This document shows, in pieces, positions 7,377 to 13,207 of a stretch of DNA of 13,207 nt. Position numbers and translations under genes: made by a program. The notes under the pieces are model-generated. The model did no database searches and was not told where the DNA came from. It worked only from the letters and a program-made list of their open reading frames with translations. The DNA is from an uncultured Rikenellaceae bacterium. GTDB lineage: Bacteria > Bacteroidota > Bacteroidia > Bacteroidales > Rikenellaceae. Positions within the stretch are counted from its first letter, which is position 1. Each line of letters begins with the position of its first letter. The stretch is taken from assembly GCA_949284665.1 (NCBI GenBank), contig CASDWR010000224.1, forward strand, positions 1 to 13,207. Direction: 5' to 3'.

Positions 7377-7871
7377 ATGAATACGAAACGTTATCTTCTG
7401 CATTCGACAAAATATTTCGTGAAACTCCTCGTTCTCCTTGCGATCATCTATTTGTTGCTTTTTGCGACGGGAACGGCTCGGGTCAGTGCAGAGGTTTTTT
7501 TGCAAGAACTGTTTACCGCACCGCGTGGATGGTTGATGATCGGAGCAATGGTCCTGCTGGCTGCTGCATATCCGCGATTCGGGTTCGTCAGTCGCAAGGT
7601 GAAGGCCGATTTGCAGGCCGATCGGGAAATCATCATTCAGACATTTCTGGCCGCCGGATATGTCCTGGTCCGAGAATCGGAACAAGAAATGGTATTCCGG
7701 GCCAGCTCGCCGGTACGTCGCTTTATCGCCGCATACGACGATCCGGTGACTGTTCACGGAGAGAAAGATTGCATCGTTCTCGAAGGGATACGGAAAGAGA
7801 CCGTGCAGGCCCAGTTTCGACTTGATTCTTACCTGGCGGCTTCGAATAATACTCCGACAACAAAATCATGA
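7377..7871 (+). CDS. Uncharacterised two-helix membrane protein coupled to an S41 protease
   Basis: 164 aa; I do not recognise the family. A first hydrophobic helix (about 13-31) and a second (about 52-66) enclose a short loop of some 20 residues. A soluble C-terminal domain of about 95 residues follows, rich in charged residues and predicted beta strands (YVLVRES, EMVFRAS, DCIVLEGI). With a basic N-terminus (KR, K) and a basic segment after helix 2 (SRKVK), both ends are probably cytosolic. The start at 7377 was chosen because the candidate -7 element lies between it and the upstream ATG at 7302. Its stop overlaps the next start as ATGA, so it is probably translated together with the S41 protease and may serve it, but nothing in the sequence proves that. 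Confidence 0.75.
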   Translation: MNTKRYLLHSTKYFVKLLVLLAIIYLLLFATGTARVSAEVFLQELFTAPRGWLMIGAMVLLAAAYPRFGFVSRKVKADLQADREIIIQTFLAAGYVLVRESEQEMVFRASSPVRRFIAAYDDPVTVHGEKDCIVLEGIRKETVQAQFRLDSYLAASNNTPTTKS

Positions 7872-9541
7872 AAAGAAAGTTCAAATACATCCTGTTCGGT
7901 ATGGCCGGTGCGGTGAGCCTTGTACTTTTTACCGCTACCGTACCGAACGATTTTCGCATCGGCCGGAACATCGAGATCCTTGTGAACATGTTCCGCGATC
8001 TCAATCTCTTTTATGTCGATTCCATAGAACCTGACCGCATGCTTTCGAATGCTGCAGCCGGCATGGTGCTCGAACTCGATCCCTACACGGAGTATATCTC
8101 CGAGGAAGAGATGAAGAATTTCGAAATCCTCACGACCGGCAAATACGGCGGAATCGGTTCGCTGATCCGTCAGAAGGGTGACTATGTGATCTTTGCCGAA
8201 CCCTACAAGGATTCCCCTGCGGATCGGGCAGGTATCCGAATAGGAGATCGACTCATCGAGATAGAAGGGAAAAGTGCCAAGGGTTTGTCCACGCAACAGG
8301 TTAGCGACCTGCTGAAAGGAGAACCTGGTACGTCGGTTAATGTGAAAATCGAGAGATTGCTCTCAGGGGAAACAGTCCCCCTGAAAATCAAACGCGAGGT
8401 CATTACTTTACCCGGTATCCCTTATTATGGTATGGTTACCGATACGGTCGGTTATATCCGCCACAGCGATTTTACCGAGGCGTGCAGCAATGACATGTGC
8501 AATGCCATCATGGAACTCAAGGGGAAAGGAGCCAAAGGATTGATTCTCGATTATCGGGGAAACGGTGGAGGAATTCTTCAGGAGGCAGTCAAGATTATTT
8601 CTGCCTTTGTTCCCAAAGGAACGGAAGCGGTTAGCATGAAGGGGCGTACGAAAGAGAGCAGTTCCACATTCTACACTGAAAACGAACCTCTCGATACGGC
8701 GATTCCGATCGTTATTCTGACCGACAGCCATTCCGCATCGGCAGCTGAAATCGTTTCCGGGTCGTTGCAGGATATGGATCGTGCCGTGCTGATCGGCAAA
8801 CGGACGTTCGGGAAAGGCCTTGTACAATCTACCCGGCCTTTGGGATACAACTCCTATTTGAAACTTACCACGGCAAAGTATTACTTGCCGAGCGGGCGCT
8901 GCATACAAGCTATCGATTACACCAAACGCAACGAAGACGGCAGTATCGGTCATATTCCCGATTCACTCATTCGCGAGTATGCTACCCGGAACGGACGGAA
9001 AGTCTACGACGGAGGAGGAATCATGCCGGATGTGACGATGCCCGATGAATATGTGAGCCGTTTCGCTTATACCGTATACAATAAAGGGTATATATTCGAT
9101 TTTGTGGATGAATATTTGAAAAAACACCATACTGAGCTCACCGTTGTCCCCGGAACATATCGGTTCGATACGGATGGGAATTATGCCGAATTTGTCTCTT
9201 TCATGGCGGACAAGGAGATAGAATGGGAGTCGGAAAGCCGGCGTTTGTTGCGTGCATTGCAGGAACGGACCCAGGAGGAACGATATGATGAAGAGGTGCG
9301 GACAGAACTTGAAAAAGTGGAAAAGTTGTTGCAGGATGACAAGGACGACAATTTGCAACGTTATCGCGAGGAACTTGTGGAACTGATCGAAAACGAGATA
9401 GTCCTGCGTTACAACTATTCGGAAGGGGTTGCCGCCCACAGCCTGACCAAAGATTCCGATGTAGCCGCAGCGATCGACCTTCTCGGTGACAGTGAACGTT
9501 ATCGACGGATCCTTGCGTCGCAGGACACCCGGAAAAAATAA
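7868..9541 (+). CDS. S41-family carboxy-terminal processing protease with PDZ domain
   Basis: A periplasmic or membrane-anchored serine protease of the CtpA/Prc type, which trims or degrades envelope proteins from their C-termini. 557 aa. An N-terminal hydrophobic stretch (about 7-24) is an uncleaved anchor or signal. A helical segment with a LDPYTEYIS motif (70-78) follows, then a PDZ domain (about 88-176; GGIGSLI, SPADRAGIRIGDRLIEI) and the peptidase core. The likely catalytic dyad is S291 in SASAAEI and K316 in TFGKGLVQS, 25 residues apart as in the D1-processing protease. Beyond about 385 lies a long tail that includes very charged helices (about 460-525), probably coiled or helical-bundle structure. 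It begins in an ATGA overlap with the small membrane protein gene. The physiological substrate is unknown. Confidence 0.94.
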   Translation: MKRKFKYILFGMAGAVSLVLFTATVPNDFRIGRNIEILVNMFRDLNLFYVDSIEPDRMLSNAAAGMVLELDPYTEYISEEEMKNFEILTTGKYGGIGSLIRQKGDYVIFAEPYKDSPADRAGIRIGDRLIEIEGKSAKGLSTQQVSDLLKGEPGTSVNVKIERLLSGETVPLKIKREVITLPGIPYYGMVTDTVGYIRHSDFTEACSNDMCNAIMELKGKGAKGLILDYRGNGGGILQEAVKIISAFVPKGTEAVSMKGRTKESSSTFYTENEPLDTAIPIVILTDSHSASAAEIVSGSLQDMDRAVLIGKRTFGKGLVQSTRPLGYNSYLKLTTAKYYLPSGRCIQAIDYTKRNEDGSIGHIPDSLIREYATRNGRKVYDGGGIMPDVTMPDEYVSRFAYTVYNKGYIFDFVDEYLKKHHTELTVVPGTYRFDTDGNYAEFVSFMADKEIEWESESRRLLRALQERTQEERYDEEVRTELEKVEKLLQDDKDDNLQRYREELVELIENEIVLRYNYSEGVAAHSLTKDSDVAAAIDLLGDSERYRRILASQDTRKK

Positions 9542-9548
9542 TGCAATA

Positions 9549-9577
9549 CCCTGAGGCGGAATATCCGCCTCGAAGGG
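9549..9577. terminator. Strong hairpin between the S41 protease and histidine kinase genes
   Basis: GAGGCGGA (9553-9560) and TCCGCCTC (9564-9571) form a perfect eight-base stem with a three-base ATA loop. CCCT (9549-9552) can pair with AGGG (9574-9577) past a two-base bulge, for about twelve pairs. It starts eight bases after the protease stop. No T-run follows on the plus strand (GGAAGGGATAAAAAG), so it is not a classic intrinsic terminator. It may end or stabilise the protease mRNA, or act on the kinase leader. Confidence 0.55.
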
Positions 9578-9599
9578 GAAGGGATAAAAAGCGATCGTT

Positions 9600-10766
9600 A
9601 TGAATCTGAGCAAACTGAAAGACTCCATTATGTCGTACCGCAACAGATTGATAATTATTGTGGTAGGATTGGTTATCGGGATCTCTTCGCTGTTGTATAC
9701 CGGACGAATGGCCAGACAGTTGCGCGAAAAGGAGCAATACGAAGTAACCATTTGGTCGTATGCCATGGGACGGATTGGGGACTTCAATCCATACGATCCG
9801 CTGCTTAAACAGATTGTCAACAGCCAAAATAACATACCTTTTATCATTACCGACAAGAATTTGCGGGTGAGGAATGCGCATCTGGTTCCCGATCGGATAC
9901 TCAATCATCCCGACCTGCTTCGCAAGAAGATCGATGAATTTACCCGGGAAAATGTACCCCTTGAAATCAATACCCGAAACGGGCAGACCTTTTATTTTTT
10001 CTTCGGCAATTCGCAATTGCAACGGACATTGGTATATTTCCCATTCATCCAGATTACCGTAGTGATCGTATTCATCATATTCGGGTTCATTACATTCAGG
10101 TCCTCGAAACAGGATGAACAGAATCGAGTCTGGATCGGTCTCGCCAAAGAGACCGCGCACCAGTTGGGAACGCCGATCTCATCTTTGCTCGGGTGGGTGG
10201 AATACCTGCGGAGCCAGCCTGTGGACCAAAGTGCCGTAGAGGAGATGAACAACGATCTCACGCGGTTGATGAAAGTGGCCGACCGATTCTCGAAAATCGG
10301 TTCCGAAACCATCCTTTCACCTGGAAATGTCAATGAAATCGTAGGGAACAGCGTCATGTATTTCCGGACCCGTATTCCCAAAAATGTAACCCTTACCTAC
10401 AACGGATTGGCCATTGCTCCGGTGCAAGCGATGCTCAATGCCGCTCTTTTCGAATGGGTGACCGAAAATCTGCTGAAAAATGCCCTCGACGCACTTCAAG
10501 GACACGGTACGATCGACGTTCACATCTCCGACAATGACAATTGGGTCTATATCGATTTCCGTGATACGGGGAAAGGAATTGCAAAGGCCAATTTTACCCG
10601 AATCTTCGATCCCGGTTTCACCACCAAAACCAGAGGTTGGGGGTTGGGGTTGTCGCTCAGTAAACGAATTATCGAAGAATACCACAATGGAAGAATCTAT
10701 GTGGTGGAATCGGAACTGGGCAAAGGGTCTACGATTCGTATTGCATTAAAAAGGTATTACGCATAA
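9600..10766 (+). CDS. Membrane sensor histidine kinase without an adjacent response regulator
   Basis: 388 aa. Helix 1 (about 16-35) and helix 2 (about 146-166) bracket a periplasmic sensor region of roughly 110 residues in which I see no known domain for sure, though FIITDKNLRVRNAH resembles a PAS/Cache-like strand. The cytosolic part has the dimerisation H-box KETAHQLGTPISSL (183-196) with phospho-acceptor H187, then the ATPase domain: N-box ENLLKNALDA (289-298), G1 DTGKGI (322-327) and G2 GWGLGLSLSK (346-355). The residue after the histidine is Q, not the usual E or D. No response regulator gene lies next to it. DUF4271 follows after 10 bases. No -7 promoter element is seen in the 58-base gap upstream, so its transcription start is unknown. 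Confidence 0.92.
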   Translation: MNLSKLKDSIMSYRNRLIIIVVGLVIGISSLLYTGRMARQLREKEQYEVTIWSYAMGRIGDFNPYDPLLKQIVNSQNNIPFIITDKNLRVRNAHLVPDRILNHPDLLRKKIDEFTRENVPLEINTRNGQTFYFFFGNSQLQRTLVYFPFIQITVVIVFIIFGFITFRSSKQDEQNRVWIGLAKETAHQLGTPISSLLGWVEYLRSQPVDQSAVEEMNNDLTRLMKVADRFSKIGSETILSPGNVNEIVGNSVMYFRTRIPKNVTLTYNGLAIAPVQAMLNAALFEWVTENLLKNALDALQGHGTIDVHISDNDNWVYIDFRDTGKGIAKANFTRIFDPGFTTKTRGWGLGLSLSKRIIEEYHNGRIYVVESELGKGSTIRIALKRYYA

Positions 10767-10776
10767 TTGCAGAAGG

Positions 10777-11622
10777 ATGATTTCTCCTCTGACATACGGC
10801 AACATCGGACCCCTTCCCGAAACATTCCCGTCCGTGTCGACGACGTTCGATTCGTTGCCGGGTGTCGTATCGACGTTGCCGATTCCGCCTGTCGGTGTTC
10901 TCGGAACGGGGAGCGGCCGTGAAATATCCGCAGCGACAGAGTTCCCGGCGGTTTTCTCGTTGACCGACAATTTGACCTATCAACTTTTGGCCCTTGCAAT
11001 TCTGATTGCTTGTTGCCTTGTTATCGGACGTTATGGCGGAGAATTCCGGGTACTGTTCAAGCTTATGTCCGGAAAGATTTTCGGAGGGAAGTTTACGGAG
11101 GAGTACAATTATTTCTTTGTCAATTTTCTGAATACTGTATCGAGTTTGGGCTTTTTCATGATAGGTATGGTGGTGGTCAAAGGACTCGACATGTATGCTG
11201 CCCCGGAATTCCGTTCGGCATTGCCTCCCGTTGTCGTCCCGTTTCTGGGACCATCCGTGGCTATCGCCTGCATTCTTGTCGCCCTGTTTCAGTCTGCGGT
11301 GCTTCGCATTATCGGCCACCTGACCCTTGCGCTTCAATTTACCCGCCGCATTCTCTTTTTCAAGAAGTTATTTTTCGGGGCAGTTACCTCGTTGCTCGCC
11401 CTGCCGACACTGTTGCTGTTGCTTAACCGAAGTGTTTCCCAGCAACCGATTTTCTATTTTGTGGTTCTTCTTGCGGCACTCTTGTTGTTGTATTTCATCT
11501 ACAAGACCTGGATGCTCTTTGTCGAACAAAAAGTTTCCTTTTTGCTTTGGTTTTTGTACCTTTGCAGCGTCGAAGCAATGCCCGTGTGCATCCTGCTGTT
11601 GATCGTACGAAGTTACGTATAG
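10777..11622 (+). CDS. DUF4271-family integral membrane protein
   Basis: 281 aa. The first 60 residues are rich in S, T, P and G and look disordered or extracytoplasmic. About six hydrophobic helices follow (near 65-84, 118-136, 155-177, 197-216, 223-242 and 252-277). The C-terminal FLLWFLYLCSVEAMPV stretch (255-270) is the pattern I associate with DUF4271, a Bacteroidetes membrane family of unknown function usually found beside hemD. It starts 10 bases after the histidine kinase stop, so the two are probably co-transcribed. The ATG is preceded by AGAAGG directly, too close to be a normal ribosome binding site. The family name is recalled from the motif and gene order, not from a search. Confidence 0.8.
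   Translation: MISPLTYGNIGPLPETFPSVSTTFDSLPGVVSTLPIPPVGVLGTGSGREISAATEFPAVFSLTDNLTYQLLALAILIACCLVIGRYGGEFRVLFKLMSGKIFGGKFTEEYNYFFVNFLNTVSSLGFFMIGMVVVKGLDMYAAPEFRSALPPVVVPFLGPSVAIACILVALFQSAVLRIIGHLTLALQFTRRILFFKKLFFGAVTSLLALPTLLLLLNRSVSQQPIFYFVVLLAALLLLYFIYKTWMLFVEQKVSFLLWFLYLCSVEAMPVCILLLIVRSYV
11534..11564 (+). promoter_or_regulatory. Candidate internal promoter of hemD-rnpA-yidD
   Basis: TACCTTTG (11557-11564), followed by CA, matches TAnnTTTG. TTTC (11534-11537), three of four bases of the -33 box, lies exactly 19 bases upstream. It sits inside the last 90 bases of the DUF4271 gene and would give hemD a leader of about 80 bases. The same eight bases form the -7 element at 7348. Confidence 0.5.
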
Positions 11623-11652
11623 TCAAGAGAGTGATAACTAAACCATCAAAGC

Positions 11653-12513
11653 GTGAAAGTAAAAAACATACTGATTTCACAACCGGTTCCGGCGATTCTC
11701 GAAAAATCACCTTTCCATGCGATTTCCCTTAAATACAATGCCGCGCTCACCTATCGGCCATTTATCAAGGTCGTTGGCGTCAGTTTGAAGGAATTCAGAA
11801 GTCAACGGGTTGAAATCCTCGACCACTCGGCAGTGATTTTTACCAACCGCACCACTGTGGATAGTTTCTTCCGCATTTGCGAAGAAGCTCGTATTACTGT
11901 TCCCGAGACCATGAAGTATTTTTGCAATACGGAAGCCGTTGCTCTCTATCTGCAAAAATATATTGTGTATCGTAAGCGCAAGATATTCTTTGCAGACGGC
12001 AGTTTCGATGCCTTTATGGAGTTGATACTGAAGCATAAGGATGAGAGATTCCTTTTAACCCTTTCCGAACCCCACAATCCCGAAATTCCGGAAACGATGT
12101 CTCGGCTTAAACTCAATTTTTCGGAGGTGATTCTTGCCAAGACGGTTTGTTCCGAGATCGATGATTTGGACATTCGTTCGTTCGATTTACTCGTTTTTTA
12201 CAGCCCGGCCGAAATATCGGCTCTCACGACTACGTTTGGAACGGAAGGATTGCCCATGATTGCCGTTTTCGGCAATGGAACGGTAAAAGCGGCCGCAGAT
12301 GCGGGACTGACTGTCCATACGATGGCTCCCACACCCGAAGCCCCTTCGATGGGGAAAGCCGTCGATATTTTCATCGGCAAGGTCAATGCGGGTCAGAAGG
12401 TAGAGCCGGTTGTTATTGAGCACAACCGCAAATCCGAGGCCTTCATTAAGGCACAGGAAGCCAAACCGGTTCGCAAAACCCGGTCCCGCCGCAAGCCAGA
12501 AGAGGCCAAGTAG
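11653..12513 (+). CDS. hemD: Uroporphyrinogen-III synthase (HemD family) with basic C-terminal tail
   Basis: HemD closes hydroxymethylbilane into uroporphyrinogen III for haem and related tetrapyrroles. 286 aa; the family folds as two alpha/beta domains. Typical stretches: VIFTNRTTVDSFF (61-73), VFYSPAEI (181-188), AVFGNGTVKAAADAGL (204-219) and APTPEAPSM (225-233). HemD sequences are very divergent, so the call rests on these stretches and on gene order with DUF4271 and rnpA. The start is GTG: a stop codon lies six codons upstream in frame and no ATG intervenes. The last 37 residues (from about 250) extend beyond the fold and are lysine/arginine rich (KPVRKTRSRRKPEEAK), perhaps for RNA or membrane contact; that is a guess. 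No other haem gene is in the window. Confidence 0.85.
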   Translation: MKVKNILISQPVPAILEKSPFHAISLKYNAALTYRPFIKVVGVSLKEFRSQRVEILDHSAVIFTNRTTVDSFFRICEEARITVPETMKYFCNTEAVALYLQKYIVYRKRKIFFADGSFDAFMELILKHKDERFLLTLSEPHNPEIPETMSRLKLNFSEVILAKTVCSEIDDLDIRSFDLLVFYSPAEISALTTTFGTEGLPMIAVFGNGTVKAAADAGLTVHTMAPTPEAPSMGKAVDIFIGKVNAGQKVEPVVIEHNRKSEAFIKAQEAKPVRKTRSRRKPEEAK

Positions 12514-12613
12514 TACGAAACAGAGCAGAAATCCCTGGACAAACGCCATGGCATTCGTTATTGGCGGATGTTGGTGAAACAGCGATGTCCTCTTACGGAA
12601 AGATATTTCGACC

Positions 12614-13006
12614 ATGAACCGTTTCTCCCTTCCCAAAGGGGAAAGATTGCGCGGACTCACCGCGATCACAACCCTCTTCAGAGAGGGCAGGCAAGGGTTT
12701 GTCTATCCGTTCCGATATGTCTATATTTGTCGTCAACGACCAGACTCCATTCCCGGACAGAGACCGGTCGTACTTTTTTCCGTTCCGAAAAGGTTTCACA
12801 AAAGAGCCAACAAACGTAATCTCCTCAAGAGGCGAAGTCGGGAAGCCTATCGGCTGAATCGGGATCCGCTTCTTGACAGGATCTCGGAATGCGGGTGTCA
12901 TGAATTGCAAGTTGCAATTATATACAGTACGAAAGAGATAGCAACCTATAAAACGATCGAGCATGGAATCCGAAAAATTATCGAAGAGATTCGGCAAACT
13001 TTGTAA
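12614..13006 (+). CDS. rnpA: Ribonuclease P protein component
   Basis: The protein subunit of RNase P, which helps the catalytic RNA cut the 5' leader from pre-tRNAs. 130 aa. It opens with [11 protein letters not shown] (4-14), has a [20 protein letters not shown] stretch (57-76) that contains the conserved RNR-type basic helix, and ends in a short helix. The ATG at 12614 follows 100 bases after hemD, without a visible promoter or ribosome binding site. Its last 44 bases overlap yidD. The common rpmH partner is absent; hemD takes its place, which matches the order I expect in Bacteroidetes. Confidence 0.94.
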   Translation: MNRFSLPKGERLRGLTAITTLFREGRQGFVYPFRYVYICRQRPDSIPGQRPVVLFSVPKRFHKRANKRNLLKRRSREAYRLNRDPLLDRISECGCHELQVAIIYSTKEIATYKTIEHGIRKIIEEIRQTL

Positions 13007-13207
13007 GAAGGTTGCCATATTTCCCCTTTTAGCCCTGATTCGGTTTTATCGGGTTTGTATTTCCCCCTTTACACCGCCTTCGTGTCGTTACACGCCCACA
13101 TGTTCGGCCTATGCTGCCGAAGCGTTACGCAAATATGGCCCTTTCAAGGGGGGTTGGCTTGCATTGAAACGTATTCTGTCTTGTCATCCGTGGGGCGGCA
13201 GCGGTTA
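12963..13207 (+). CDS. yidD: Membrane protein insertion efficiency factor YidD (cut by the window end)
   Basis: A small membrane-associated protein thought to assist YidC in inserting inner-membrane proteins. 81 codons are visible and the frame is still open at the end. A basic N-terminus ([12 protein letters not shown]) and amphipathic helix come first, then [20 protein letters not shown] (28-47), [13 protein letters not shown] (48-60) and [12 protein letters not shown] (70-81), with the family cysteines at 32, 41, 47 and 74. Typical YidD proteins are only slightly longer, so little is missing. The ATG lies inside rnpA in another frame (44-base overlap), which couples the two genes as in many bacteria. 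It is not among ordinary complete open frames only because the stop is beyond the window. Confidence 0.94.
   Translation, partial: MESEKLSKRFGKLCKKVAIFPLLALIRFYRVCISPFTPPSCRYTPTCSAYAAEALRKYGPFKGGWLALKRILSCHPWGGSG

Noticed and set aside
8963..10160. Long minus-strand frames opposite the S41 protease and the histidine kinase.
   Set aside because: Both plus-strand genes have full catalytic motifs; the antisense frames show none and are codon-bias shadows.
1..13207. Defence system, mobile element or CRISPR array.
   Set aside because: All sizeable genes are housekeeping or envelope genes, and I saw no repeat-spacer pattern, transposase, integrase, nuclease or toxin-antitoxin pair.

Overview
This window reads as an ordinary chromosomal stretch of a member of the Bacteroidota, most likely the order Bacteroidales. 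Three things point there. The gene content fits: a DUF4271 membrane protein beside a HemD-like protein followed by rnpA and yidD, PspC proteins with a Bacteroidetes-type N-terminal domain, and a histidine kinase with an AHQLGTP H-box. Most genes lack a Shine-Dalgarno sequence. Copies of the Bacteroidetes -7 promoter element TAnnTTTG lie just upstream of the likely transcription units. Genus cannot be settled from the sequence. Base composition looks close to even, and I see no compositionally foreign island, integrase, transposase, CRISPR array or rRNA/tRNA gene.

Layout. Everything up to 4896 is on the minus strand: the N-terminal two thirds of 6-phosphofructokinase (1-669), a 450-base gene-free gap, two PspC-domain membrane proteins (1120-1317 and 1429-1929), folC (1984-3294) and lnt (3316-4896). 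A 208-base divergent region (4897-5104) carries a candidate promoter for each direction. Everything after 5105 is on the plus strand: a LysE-family exporter, cmk and ispH as overlapping genes (5105-7318); a small membrane protein translationally coupled to an S41 carboxy-terminal processing protease (7377-9541); a strong hairpin; a membrane histidine kinase and a DUF4271 protein (9600-11622); and hemD, rnpA and yidD (11653 to the window end), with a likely promoter inside the end of the DUF4271 gene.

Functions. The genes cover glycolysis (pfkA), folate polyglutamylation (folC), lipoprotein N-acylation (lnt), CMP/dCMP phosphorylation (cmk), the last step of the MEP isoprenoid pathway (ispH), tetrapyrrole synthesis (hemD), tRNA 5' processing (rnpA) and membrane protein insertion (yidD). 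There is also an envelope theme: PspC proteins, Lnt, the S41 protease, the histidine kinase and YidD all act at or sense the inner membrane. Co-location does not prove that they work together.

I found no convincing undescribed multi-gene system. The least explained parts are the two-gene unit of an unknown membrane protein plus S41 protease, the orphan kinase paired with DUF4271, the large/small PspC tandem, and the 450-base gap upstream of pfkA.
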